Positions 12,301 through 20,012 of a DNA stretch of 64,000 nucleotides are shown here, one piece after another; positions within the stretch are counted from its first letter, which is position 1, and the number at the start of each line of letters is the position of its first letter. The notes under the pieces were generated by a model. The model saw only the letters and a program-made list of their open reading frames with translations. It was not told the origin of the DNA and did not search any database. The translations under genes were made by a program, and so were the position numbers. Source of the DNA: Amanita rubescens (taxonomy: Eukaryota; Basidiomycota; Agaricomycetes; Agaricales; Amanitaceae); contig WION01000071.1 in NCBI GenBank assembly GCA_015039365.1, forward strand, positions 124,001 to 188,000, written 5' to 3'.

Positions 12301-13931
12301 CACGGTACGGACTCCCGCATTATGCTTACATGATACGTCGGACATATTCATTTCTTTATGCCTACCTTACTCGTCATCCCCCTTATGCTCGATTCATACG
12401 GACAAGCTCGTTTCTTTATCCATACCATCCCTTATTCCACATATGACGCCGTCCTTATACCTACTTTCGTACTTACCATTATTCACTAATTAGTACGTCT
12501 CATTGTACTTGCTAGTATAAGTACCGCATGTATTCTAGAGTCGAACCCTAAGTTCGACTTAGCTGTTTATTGTCGTCTGGCAATATAACCCAACTCTTAA
12601 CTCATCTACCACAATCGTCCTCAGATCCTAAGTCAACGTCTTGACTTAGAATTGAACTTATAATCTTAACGTTTGACTTAAGACTTGTAATCGTGACTAG
12701 AGTTGCCGCTGCAACTTAGGTTGAGATTAACGAGTTCGTAACAGGCGGCAGAAACGCACTAAATAACTCATGCATGGTGACAGATAAAAGGCTGGGCCTC
12801 TTCTTATCATGTCTACCAAACAAATACGGGGGCTAATACATGGCATATCGTGCATGCCAAAGACAATGTTGAACTGACGAACCCAACTGAGCTCGAAGAG
12901 GTCGTAATATGTTTGCAGGGAGTATTGTGGAAGCACGATCTTCCACCTTTCACGGAAAAAGTACAGTAAGTGCATTAACAAAACAAACCTATTATGCCGC
13001 TTAATAACCTACCATTTATGAGGGCAAACTCAAACAGAGTGAAGTTTTTGCGGCAGAGTGTAACGCTAACAGGATTCGGCACCGAAACATTCGAAAAAGG
13101 CATCAAAGCACTCAATGAAGTGCACGCATTATTCGACAGGCACATACCCGAAAACAAATTGGGCGAATGTACGATCATCGACAAATGCGACGAACACTTA
13201 GGTATACATCTAACAAACCGATACTTTACATCACGACGCGAATCACCAACCGAACCACATATCCCTTTCGCAAGTGACGTCGATCCCATGGGGTTCCTAG
13301 CTAATTTAGTTGGAGGCACATATTTTCAAAGCGAACAAAATACCGTCAAGTACTACAACCGATCCGTAGGAAAGGGAGGAATGATTAAGTAAGTAAATGA
13401 TGACAAAAAGCGAAGCAGCTAATGGATACAATACCTACAAGGTATGAAGAAATATCACCAGTTCGCTTCCGCATCGGTGATATAGTGGAAGCAAAGGCGA
13501 CGTTAATGCTAATTCCTCTGCGTGGCGGTCACTTCAAGTTGTCTGCTGTCTTGCAAAGTGTGACAATAATGGATACGACATGCACACAGGTAAGATACAT
13601 TTTTACATCAACCATATACGAAGATTATGAAACAAATGCATAGATAGCTCAGCAAGCTGCTAACACGCGTATTAAGAAATTGATGGCGCCTAGTTCGCCG
13701 CTCAAGAGAAATATTACATACGAAGACAAAGAAGAAATCGAGATGGCACAAAAAAAGCAGAAGCAAATAGGTGATGCATGGTCAGGTGTAGAGGGAATAG
13801 AACCCAATGATGGAGCAGGTGGGGGGGAACACGAGCAGAACGAGGGAAACGGCGAGCAGAGTCACGATGGAAGTGGACAGAATAGGCAAGGAGATGTGAC
13901 AAACGGCGAAGATGAAATGCCTGTAGATTAG
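3337..13931 (+). CDS. Multi-exon protein of unknown function, split by a gypsy element in an intron
   Basis: The first exon starts at ATG 3337 (reads MFLDEASSTSQRKR) and ends at a GTAAGT near 3418. The region to 4350 is partly low-information repeat, and exons there are unclear. A coding block at about 4485-4575 (contains AIERAQFRRAGIQLAELTK) ends at a GTACGA donor at 4576. After the retrotransposon the matching acceptor GACAG is at 12779-12783, and the frame reopens in phase as IKGWASSYHVYQTNTG. Further exons follow at about 13020-13390 and 13435-13590. The last exon carries a basic then acidic, Gly/Asn/Glu-rich tail ending MPVD at a TAG at 13929-13931. No domain recognised. With the element removed, the intron would be 62 bp, normal for this genome. 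Confidence 0.45.
3830..4350. repeat. Three diverged copies of a 150-200 bp repeat
   Basis: Shared landmarks recur in order three times: a gattcaatc block, tcaccaaat or a similar run followed by gcacgaa/gcacgca, an atcgcatgcaaagtagaa-like block, cctgaca or cctggca, acagggaaac, and (copies 2 and 3) cacttggcgatgtgatgc. The copies differ by many substitutions and indels. The array lies within the gene that begins at 3337 and ends about 250 bp before the gypsy insertion. Confidence 0.6.
4598..4602. repeat. Target-site duplication, left copy (GGCGG)
   Basis: GGCGG abuts the left LTR and is repeated exactly at 12744-12748 after the right LTR. A 5-bp duplication is the usual footprint of a Ty3/gypsy integrase. 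Confidence 0.9.
4603..5054 (+). repeat. Left LTR
   Basis: 452 bp, TGTTACAACACGG... to ...GAGTTCGTAACA. It matches 12293-12743 except for one extra T at the ccctaactc site near 4911. The 3' half is dense in short near-palindromic aagtcgaa/gacttag motifs. Confidence 0.95.
5055..5070 (+). other. Probable primer-binding site, possibly self-priming
   Basis: The bases directly after the LTR read attaagtcgaacttat. No match to a common tRNA 3' end was recognised. Positions 5057-5069 are perfectly complementary to 4859-4871 inside the left LTR, the geometry expected if the 5' end of the transcript primes reverse transcription itself, as in Tf1/sushi-type chromoviruses. The motif is nearly palindromic and related motifs recur in the LTR, so chance complementarity is possible. 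Confidence 0.4.
5146..6885 (+). CDS. Retrotransposon Gag polyprotein
   Basis: The frame is open from 5146 to the TAA at 6883-6885 (579 codons), but its first ATG is at 5830, leaving 351 residues after it. The 228 codons before that ATG look coding: an aromatic and charged block around 5200-5500, then a Pro/Glu/Asp-rich linker (for example DPTPPRRDPSPPPSP) running straight into MSGG. A further stretch at about 5080-5175 looks like the same protein one frame away. From 5830 onward there is a retrotransposon gag domain and a CCHC zinc knuckle (CFICGIKGHMSGQC, about residues 260-273 counted from 5830) followed by a Lys/Arg-rich tail. The protein would package element RNA in virus-like particles. 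The start is unresolved: non-AUG initiation, splicing or a base error. Confidence 0.8.
   Translation, partial: VTGHVVKTDWRAPPNRATRDRKGNYVLDGYYVRLNGAKRIWEDLGGNPVKDQEFWIPQKETRPPNESYYYFADLYLQEQHIRFDHLTERWIASETQDFVPNEYFNTPTWIKGTVDALPENLRPRTLLPTPTTTKGKKKANFGLNDSESEKEGDTDQEPDLSLDFLSDLSVGTTPTPAQQPTNPEPGPSNLKEEKDEEDPFDPDRIEVDEPKPDPTPPRRDPSPPPSPRMSGGSTDPIPNPRTPSLIGDLPEFKGKRKDANTFIEDIEIFFDMNPERMNTDRLKILAALNKISDGARQWKKNKLAELRKSRATTEGGVTRPALFDDWDAFKLSFLTDWGEVDPSGNAYTKILNLQNRSSMKGKKQMTLPNYVNQFKEQITKAGIKGEAAFHMFGKGLTAPEFEKAMLMNPKTLQDWYDIAIKLDNIRTRSYAYSPRSGNGHSSSSHNDESWAMQIDHKYLEKDEDPELELMIRSMSKEERERYIRDGLCFICGIKGHMSGQCPKKKRNKGKGRFKGGKKRGFTPKRHIRAASEDGDGNWEEEVRESKPNYTKNIRALMKGMSIDEKNDLLLSLADEDEDF
6888..10493 (+). 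CDS. Retrotransposon Pol polyprotein (PR-RT-RNH-IN-chromodomain)
   Basis: The frame is open from 6876 to TGA at 10491-10493. The first ATG is at 6897; the codon at 6888 is GTG. Counting from 6888, an aspartic protease (ALIDCGAEGIFID, about 50-62) is followed by reverse transcriptase with YMDD at about 427-430, RNase H (TDASDRAIGAVLMQ), an HHCC integrase zinc finger (first His about 788), the integrase core (MDF aspartate about 860, SDRGPQF aspartate, QTERYNAELE glutamate) and a C-terminal chromodomain (VKWKGYDTSENTWEPENN, about 1165-1182). The chromodomain would steer integration to modified chromatin. The frame is -1 relative to gag and overlaps its end by ten bases (6876-6885). No internal stop was found. 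Confidence 0.95.
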   Translation: MGLMTVDEIPEISDSTLDISRVTVQSISQQRLSVPIKVETENNTENLVALIDCGAEGIFIDKRIAHKWRKRKTSRPIKVYNVDGTINKEGEIDEQCLITFEMNRKRMTEWFYVSAIGKQEIILGLPWLEKHNPDVNWKEKTLEFRDSEQDKIKASLRSICQQIDRIAMPEWEEDLVIGYLMSHKGSQMTDHGWNTHTFEDIGSWSEDEYDQVTIARYTPAQQMEHKYHQTEEVYTLPPEYSAWKDVFEKKASERFPESQSWDHQIELRDDFIPKRGKIYPLSPKQQNTLDEWIKEHVEKGYIRPSKSPQASPFFFVEKKEAQKLRPCQDYRYLNEYTKPNAYPLPLISDLMIKLKDSEYFTKLDIRWGYNNVQIKESDRWKAAFITNRGLFEPNVMFFGLRNSPATFQAMMDDYFRDFTEKGWLVIYMDDMLIHARTKEELEIRTKQVLERLQKHDLYLKLEKCKFAAKEVDFLGTVISKNTIKMDPIKLAGIRDWPTPSTVKQVRSFLGFGNYYRRFIFGFAHLARPLHDLTKKNKLWTWTAECQVAFDLLKERFTSAPVLMMPNVNKPFILQTDASDRAIGAVLMQKDDNGDLHPCGYLSHALTPTETRWQIYDRELFAIYYALYNEWRYLLEGAEHPVTIHCDHKNLLYYREPQRLTNRQARWWNDLSRFNIKLTHVPGAKLIIADALSRRPDHMTKDEPEELITMLPKELFVRTIAEDLRDRAIEITVKDEFAQSIKKCLKEKGTPPLRTALSDWTLDEELILYKGKSFIPPDTDLRRDIIRDFHESPTSGHPGFFKTLALLKEYYWWPLMSKMVKQFIDGCTACQQMKSNTHPTAAPLMPIKSHAHRPFQQITMDFITDLPTSNGFDSIFIVVDQGLTKGVILMPCNKTITADETADLYIRNVFKNFGLPDIMISDRGPQFASHVFNGIMDSLKIKHKMSTAFHPQTDGQTERYNAELEAYLRIFCAYEPDTWNKMIPIAQFAHNSRTHEALKQSPFQLMYGTSPVALPLVSNKTNTPTADNHINSLFRAQEEALAAHDLARAKMMERTTRKTKPFKVNDKVWLESRNLKIPYQSRKLAPKREGPFSIKEVLGPVTYRLTLPRQWKIHNVFHAALLTPFKETSFHGTTETRPPPDLIEAEQEYEVEALLAHRKFRGKLQFLVKWKGYDTSENTWEPENNLTHMEDLLLEYKRRRKL
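10495..12252 (+). CDS. Third reading frame of the gypsy element, basic zinc-knuckle-like protein
   Basis: Begins one base after the pol stop and ends 40 bp before the right LTR. One frame is open for 585 codons. The first ~550 bp look more protein-like in another frame (ATG 10526, stop near 11068): a Pro-rich leader then a helical region (contains EHQKLWLYLDELRK). From about 11060 on, the 585-codon frame looks better (ICNAARLQVDIFDQERIARV). The real product probably changes frame there. The C-terminus is basic, with a CIHCRGKHASEDH cluster and a Lys-rich run, suggesting nucleic-acid binding. Extra frames after pol occupy the env position, but no signal peptide or membrane segment is seen. Function unknown. 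Confidence 0.6.
   Translation: MSFTYQVTMQNGNDTTDAVQHFPWSEFYAGETIDTRFTTSAGPHRPQLVLHTTDTDEEDADPNDFVDVSHRSPDQTSSQTIPVTPTETQETHHGTSETLAVPGRITEDRNSRPIPPRNAEDISVTLHRETVLAGHASTQSHNESIRGNDQSHGTDGTNRDMAGSIIRTTPDLYLSYHGITTYTKVRDRVTLICNAARLQVDIFDQERIARVWRLLMDFRTATTLAGQARDQYNYHCADLIETFVNVTSLYWEDVHPKGGNLDQLAIDLLRRLLTADVERYIILAIESIDDQRFGLKIQPHDQNNRIAVNHWFRATEATPDRHRATRCIMETDRKSREIWCLTGKIRDLLSSIQGDTEWTTAEFADGVPLHQLTSDHIAQINNAISDLDLHRRIRTTGDLIEEEPKRDKKAPPPPRSASPPTTTVIRHGVWNIPVPTTRRNDTPPSRRPTTRSMTNAANQRPHRYNRCIHCRGKHASEDHHLATTVPPVSTLSTRAPMRRRDPTPDPPTKKKGRSRTTTNIANTPASTSRRPHQPKKKGKKKAHHASQCQACVNGRQCDGADDDACGLYGDYGYQHDDVAMHNMNT
12280..12292 (+). other. Polypurine tract
   Basis: aggggagagctag lies immediately before the TGTTAC of the right LTR, where plus-strand DNA synthesis of an LTR element is primed. 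Confidence 0.75.
12293..12743 (+). repeat. Right LTR
   Basis: 451 bp, same termini as the left LTR and one base shorter. It is followed directly by the GGCGG duplication at 12744-12748. Confidence 0.95.
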
Positions 13932-15521
13932 AATAAGCTAGACACTTGTTGCTCAAGTTGTAAAAATTTTGGTCAAGTCACAATCGTAAAATACATCTTA
14001 TTCCGCATCGTCGTCGTTGTCGTTGACAGTTGTCGCGACACCGTGACACGAATCACATTAACGTGACCAAACAGTTTGGTCCAAAGGTACGGGGCGGCGG
14101 AGAGCATGTACACTATGCTATAGGTACATATTGTACACAGGTAGGCACATACAGGTTTGATATGGTCGGCTTGAAGTGGCAGGCGCTGGACGCGACACAA
14201 AGGAGCTGCGCGAGGAAGTGACGCGGAAATGCTTATATAAGTTGCTTAGCTAAAGTTCCCGCGGTTTAAAGGGAACGTTACATGGCGTCGGTTCATCAGC
14301 ATAAGACCGAGACCTACGCTACACTACGGCCTCGGAACTGAACCGAAATGTTACGCTAATGGTTGACCAGACAACATTGGCTGAACGCATTGAAATTTAA
14401 ATTGGGACAAGAAATCAAAATAGATGGACAAAGTCTTTCATCTTAAGTAAGGACAGGACCTAAAATTGACACTCACTGCCAGCAAGATCAAACCAAACCG
14501 CCGTTGCAGCCCAGAGTACAATATCGAGTCATTTCGTTGCCTCTAATATGTGCGACCACGATACGAAGCACAACTTAGCGGTATTGGCGTGGGCGGGCGT
14601 CTAAGATGAACAAATGGCAACGCATCAACGTCCTTGCTGCGCCATCCTCTTTCCACTGCGATCAGAAATACTCGGAGAAGCCACAAATGCATTTGGGCAT
14701 TCTATCGTGGCAGCTGGGATCAGCGATCATCTAGGCAATATCTTATCGTTCCGCCCAGCGCCATCAATCAGTGATGGGCTTGCGCTGCACTCATGCCCTC
14801 TGTAACGCCATGCTAGCGCTCCTTCCTGACTTGAAAAGTTTTTTCTCGTTCACAGGAACAAACTATACTTCCGCGGGCATCTTCTTCCTCCCCCATCGGT
14901 GACGATTGCAATTCGGCAGCACGTGTACGTGTACACACAGTGATCCGGAGTTTCGCGAATCGCTTGCATACGAGTGATTTTCGCTCCAACAAGATCATGC
15001 AAGGCAACATTTATTAACCGGAGAGCCTTTAACGACCGAAACGTAACTCACGAAGAGCATCCGGTCTGACTTTTACCGAGTAGAAGGCGGCGGTGTGTCG
15101 ACGGCATGTACACCAAATATAGTAGGCCGCCCAAGGTTGCCCATGACATGAGCTTCCACAACGTTGCCACATTGTTCTGAAGCCGATCAGAAACAATGGG
15201 CCACATTCGTGAGTGCCTTCTTGAATGATCGAATGCTCAAAGAAGACGTTTATATTCTATTTTAGGTTTACCGACAGGCATGGCGATCCCAGAAACACAT
15301 ATTTCACAAGTACGACCTCAAGCAGGACTGGTTGAAACACCACAAAGCATGGGCACCCAGGTGATGAAATAACATAGCACATCACGGGCGTCCTCTGTCT
15401 TGCTATATAACGGGGAATATGTAACAGACGGCTTGCAAAGTAGCAAAAATACTTACTCCTTTCAGCTACCATAAGCACGATTTCCACATTTAGGTCTCAT
15501 CAGTGAACTTACAAGATCACT
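13932..15521. other. Intergenic region with an imperfect hairpin
   Basis: No supported gene in about 1.6 kb; short open frames on both strands lack recognisable motifs. The only structure seen is an imperfect inverted repeat at about 14274-14354 (reported among the findings). Promoter sequence for the HPP gene should lie at the right end. Confidence 0.4.
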
Positions 15522-17035
15522 ATGGACGTCACCTATGCAACGTCTGACGGGCCCAGGGTAGGCTCAAAATCACCGCTTGCTTACGAAAGTGATTGACTTT
15601 GACCTTCGTCCTTGCAGGTTAAACTTCCGACCGTTTCCCGCGACTGGCTATCAACCTCGTCGAAGCGTGCTCCAGGCCCAAGAGGTTCGCCGCAGGTACG
15701 TTAGTCGGCTCAATCGACGCTCCTTTTTCGCGCGGCTTACGAGCTAGCAGTGATGCTTACACTCAGGACTGTCCAAAATTGGATCGAGATCGAGGTAAGG
15801 GTACGACGGATTAATGTTTGGCTTCGAGGGCATTCACTGCTCCGAGTCCGCGAGTCTTTGTCATCTCCGTCTTTCAGATCTCTCCCCTGTCATCGATCTG
15901 TCGCATGAATGAGATTCCAGACGTATAAACCTTGCGCAGAAGGCGCCCTGCTTGCTTTTCTGTGGATTACAAACGGACCGGACGCCGGACAAACTCAAAT
16001 CCTCGCCACCATAGAGTACTTATTTGAGGACCGAGTGGCAGGATTGAATGTCAGGCTGAACCCCACCGCCTTGACCATCGCATATGTCTGCGTCATTCCG
16101 TAGGTGGGTACCTCGTTTTACTCTCCCTCGCCTCTCTCGCTTTTCTTCTCATGTCCTGATGAGTCCGCTTTTACAACAGAGCTTTCGCTGCACTATGCGA
16201 CCTGTCCCGGTGGCCGTTCTGGTTATCCAGATGGCTAGGATACCGGGCAATGCGACCGCCTGCACTACCATGGTACAGATCAATATTCTGGTGTTTTATA
16301 GCAACATTTTGCGGAGTCGCGCTCATTCAAGGCATCTTTGGAAGAGTAAAAACATTCGTCGGCCATGAGGTACCGCCTATCGTCTACAGCTATGTGCGTA
16401 TATTGCTATGTACCGACTGGAAACCAGGGTGTTGACGTGGTAACCTCCCCAGGGTAGCGCAGCAGCTATTGCTTTTGCTACGTTTGATTCCCCCACGGCC
16501 CAGCCTCGCGCATTTCTTACGGGCCATTTCATGGGCGCCCTGGTGGGCGTATCGATTACAAAACTCTTTGATCTCGTGCACGGCGAGGAGACCTCTGAAC
16601 GTTATCTATGGTTAACAGGGGCCCTATCGTGCTCTGTGGCCATCCTGTTGATGACAATAACAAATACAGTGCATCCGCCAGCTGGTAAGAAAACCATATT
16701 CGTTAACTTCACAATGTCCTCAACGAGGTTCTTTTTTTCTTTCAGGAGCCACTTCCGTTCTAGCGTCCACTACGCCAGAAGTGAGACAAATGGGCTGGGT
16801 CCTATTACCGATCGTCATCATCTCGTCGCTTTTGCTGATGTCCGTGGCACTAATCATCAATAACATTGAAACTCAATATCCATTGTATTGGATAAAAGCA
16901 CCAGAACCAGACGGCGACGCCGATGAAAAGCATAGCATTGGGCAAAGTGAATTGGGTACCACGTCCCGCGCGTGGTTCTCGGATACTACGTTGGCAAGTC
17001 TTACGATACCCGAAAAGGCCCATCTTCCCGTTTGA
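15522..17035 (+). CDS. HPP-family integral membrane protein
   Basis: Start proposed at ATG 15522 (MDVTYATSDGPR) with small exons at 15522-15557, 15618-15695 and 15767-15794; these N-terminal exons are tentative. The core is clear: an exon beginning near 16186 with DLSRWPFWLSRWLGYRAM, a second from about 16455 starting GSAAAIAFATFDSPTAQPR, and the last from 16746. Four hydrophobic segments are visible (around IFWCFIATFCGVALIQ, FMGALVGVSITKLF, YLWLTGALSCSVAILLM, GWVLLPIVIISSLLLM). The family-naming motif HPPAG spans the last intron. The C-terminus is hydrophilic. HPP proteins are four-helix membrane proteins found in bacteria, plants and fungi; some plant members act in nitrite transport, but the fungal role is not established. 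Frame intact. Confidence 0.88.
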
Positions 17036-17862
17036 TACAGGAGGAAATGGCAGCAGCCAATTCCCTCATCTCTCATTTTATTCACTTCTTATGGATATCA
17101 CATGGAATCAGTCAATTGCATGCATAGACAAGGATATATCGTACGGGATACGACAGCATATCTGCATTTGTTTTTCATACGCTCATGGACGTTATAAGCT
17201 GCATATGTAAATGTAACTTAAGGCAAGGGTTAATAGTTGAGAATAAAAAGCATATCACTCTCGAAACCATCGTTGTTGCGCGAGTTGAACAACGGAGGCA
17301 AAGCGCTCACATTTCCAAAGAAGCGCGAGGGAAGGGGTGGAGCGCAAGCCTGGAATAACCAAAAGAGGAAACCGATCCCGAGACTGTGGGATGCGTTTAG
17401 TTTTCAAGTTCTTGAGCCTATCCGCGCCCTCCGGTTACACCCGGAGATGAATTACATTAAATTTTTCACAAGAAGACCGTGATCAGACCGTTATTGTTCG
17501 AATTTCCGACGTGAAGAAGTGATTTCTAGGACAGACCGAGGTGTTGAGTGACCCTGGACTCGTGCTCGTACTGAGGCTAGCCATGACGGCCGTCCAAAAA
17601 GACAGAAAGGAACCTTAATTCTCGCTGTCAATTATGAATTCATCGACTGCGAAGATCGGAATGCATGTGCCTACCTCCGTAGCCATGGAGAGCGCGATGT
17701 TCCGCCGCTGGCTCCAGGCATGTGGTTCAGAGTTAGAAGAGAACATTGTGTACCTCAGTTGGCCATAACTCACGAATCCAAATAGAGCCAAATACAATAT
17801 TGAACATCGGTGTAAAGGGCCTGTCAACAACATCAAGACTCCGGGAAGCGTCAAGAATAACG
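17036..17862. other. Region between the HPP and RPL14 genes
   Basis: Contains the HPP 3' flank and the presumed RPL14 promoter. A Lys/Arg-rich open frame near 17237-17482 has no recognisable motif. A minus-strand frame from 17615 overlaps the RPL14 leader and first intron and is taken as chance. Confidence 0.4.
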
Positions 17863-18592
17863 ATGACAGTAAGTACCACGGCATTATTCGTATTCTATGG
17901 ATGCTGCTGGATGAGACTACGAGCCAGAAAGAACGGCTGAAAAGCCCGCTTTGGATGGATGCTTGTGATACCGGGTGGATGACGTCCTTGCTGGCCTTGT
18001 CAGTATCACACAGGGCGGCAACCATTGAACCTCGATGTGCTGAAATTCAACGACATAAAGATGCTGATACTATTTTCTGCAGGATTCAAACTTTACCCGC
18101 TTTGTTGAGGTCGGCCGTGGTGCGTCCTTCAGTCTTTGTAAATCCTCACAAATTTAACTAGCCTAACAGTCGTCTTCCTCAAATCCGGCCCATCCGCAGG
18201 AAAAATCGCCGTTATTGCCGAGATCATTGACCACAATCGCGTACGCGACCTTACTCTTTCCACTGATCCTTTGGACTAACTCGTTCATCAACCGACAGGC
18301 CATGATTGACGGCCCATCAACGGGTGTGCCCCGCCAACCTTTCCCTTACAAACATCTCGTCCTCACACCTCTCAAACTATCAAAACTGCCACGCGGCGCG
18401 GGCTCCGGTGTGATAAAGAAGCAACTGGAGAAGGAAGCCACCCTGGACAAGTGGGAGAAGTCAAAATGGACACAGAGGCGGCTGGCGTTGGAGAAGAGAC
18501 GGACGCTGAATGACTTTGGCCGCTTCCAGGTTATGTTGGCCAAGAAGCAGCGGAGGGACGTGGTCAGGAGAAAGCTCAAGTCCAGCGCATGA
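17863..18592 (+). CDS. RPL14: 60S ribosomal protein L14 (eL14)
   Basis: Four exons, all with GT/AG borders: 17863-17868 (ATG ACA only), 18083-18119, 18170-18240 and 18299-18592, giving 135 residues, close to yeast L14 (138). Diagnostic eL14 blocks are FTRFVEVGRVVFLKSGPSAG, IIDHNR, DGPSTGVPRQPFPYKHL and the C-terminal DFGRFQVMLAKKQRRDVVR. The tiny first exon is supported by the donor ACA-GTAAGTACCAC, which is preserved in a degenerate copy near 30030. eL14 is a structural protein of the large ribosomal subunit. This is the only one of four RPL14-like sequences in the window with an open frame. Confidence 0.93.
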
Positions 18593-18772
18593 GCGCGCGC
18601 GTTCAACTGTACTTGTGTATATAAAACGAGACGGGTTTTTTGCGCATACCATACTACGTAAATGGCGTCGCATGTTGGGACGACGCAGCGTTCGATCATG
18701 TGCATTAGTGTTTTGTGACTTGCCTAAACTGTAAACGTGAATTATTGTCTGTCGCCATTCGCGTCCTCCGCC

Positions 18773-19745
18773 CTCTGGAATGTTTACATGCGAATCTGCT
18801 TTGTTGTCTGGAGCCTTCGCTCTCCTACGGTAGCCATTTGGAAGCGGATGTCATGAAAGAGGCTAGATGCGAGGAGTGGACGTGCATACGGGATCTACTG
18901 CATTACCTTCGTCATGGAGTCTGGACCTTCTCGGCAGCGGGGCACTTTACGCGCGCAGACCGACGTTCCCACCGCTCGCCTCTGCAGCAAACGACGGCGT
19001 TATACTCCTAGACGACAACTTACATCTCTCTCGGGCTTGTGGTTGTGCATGGGCTTGGCCCTTGGGAATTAAGTGGCATCTTACCGTTCTCCGACGCCAG
19101 CGGCTACTGTAACTCAAGTAAAACGACTTCAAGTCTCGGGTGTAAGACCGTAAGCAAAGCAGCATTGTCCGTGTTCTATGGATGCTCATTGAAGTCTAGA
19201 TGAGTTTGCGAGCCAGAAAGAATGGCTGCAAAGCCCACTTTGGGTGGATGCTTGTGATACGGGGTGGATGACGTCTTCTCCTGTATCACGCAGAGCGGCG
19301 AACCTCGACGCCTTGTAAATTGTAAATTGACAATATGGAAACCTTGAAGATATGCTATAGAAGGCTCGAGTTTGAATGGTGGTACGACATAAGTTGACCT
19401 GAAAGTAGTCTTCCTTAAATTCGACACATCCGCAGACAAGTGCTCGTAATCATTGAAAGTTCAAAATCATTGACCACAACTGCGTACGCCTTCATAATTT
19501 TTCGACTGATCTCATCGGATTAACACATTCGTCAAGCAACAGGTCACGATCGGTGCTGTGTCCCGTCAACCTTCCCTTTATCTTGTTCTTACGCGTGAAA
19601 AGGCAAAACGGACATAGAGGGCTGGCTTTGAGAAGCAATGCAAGGTACCTTGTCAGGAAGCTGCTTCACAAGCCCCGTGTATGAAGGCATTTTGGACTTT
19701 GTGCATAACACGAGACGCGCTTTACGCGTACCCTGCAATGTAAAT
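18773..19745 (+). repeat. Segmental repeat, copy 1 (matches 26518-27456)
   Basis: Begins tgtttacatgcgaa and includes the landmarks ggagtggacgtgcata, cccaccgctcgcctctgca, gacgacaacttacatctc, cgacgccagcggctact and the RPL14-like remnant. It is direct and co-linear with 26518-27456, with many small indels. It carries no intact gene and may be the ancestral upstream region of an RPL14 copy. Confidence 0.75.
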
Positions 19746-19760
19746 AACGTCGCATGACCC
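19150..19760 (+). pseudogene. RPL14 pseudogene (copy a)
   Basis: Aligns base by base with RPL14: the first-intron landmarks (gttctatggatgctc, gagccagaaagaatggctg, gcttgtgatacggggtggatgac), then remnants of exon 3 (gtagtcttccttaaattcg, atcattgaccacaactgcgtac), the third intron and exon 4 (gtgctgtgtcccgtcaacctt). Stops and indels destroy every exon. It retains intron sequence, so it arose by DNA duplication and not from mRNA. Same orientation as the parent. Confidence 0.85.
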
Positions 19761-20012
19761 AACTGCAATCTGATCTTAGAGTGCTTCAATCATGTGCACA
19801 AATTCCAGCGTATCTAATCGTGTTTGTGACTGACCTAAATCCTAAATGTATCATCGCGTTATTTTCCATTCACGCCCTCCGCTCTGCCTTGCTTTAATTG
19901 TGCATAAACACACAGACCCATTTCTGCGCATTTTTAAGATCAGGAGCGTGACTATGGAAGTCACAATCAGCAGCACTTTCCCACAGAGCTTCTTTTCACT
20001 CGCACCACCATC

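Larger units (their letters stand above)
4603..12743 (+). mobile_element. Complete Ty3/gypsy chromovirus LTR retrotransposon
   Basis: An 8141-bp element with 452/451-bp LTRs that begin TGTTAC and end GTAACA, flanked by the exact duplication GGCGG. Internal order is gag (zinc knuckle), pol (protease, reverse transcriptase, RNase H, integrase, C-terminal chromodomain), then a third reading frame after pol, then a purine tract. RT-before-IN order puts it in Ty3/gypsy, and the chromodomain puts it among the chromoviruses. The LTRs differ by one single-base indel only, so insertion was recent. pol is one uninterrupted 3.6-kb frame. gag lacks an early AUG and the third frame has a probable frame break, so autonomy is not certain. 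Confidence 0.95.

Noticed and set aside
14614..15010. Short open frames on both strands in the gap before the HPP gene
   Set aside because: No motif, no splice partner, and ordinary length for chance at this base composition.
17615..18025. 136-codon minus-strand frame antisense to the 5' part of RPL14
   Set aside because: It spans the RPL14 leader and first intron, is not preserved in the duplicated copies, and shows no domain.
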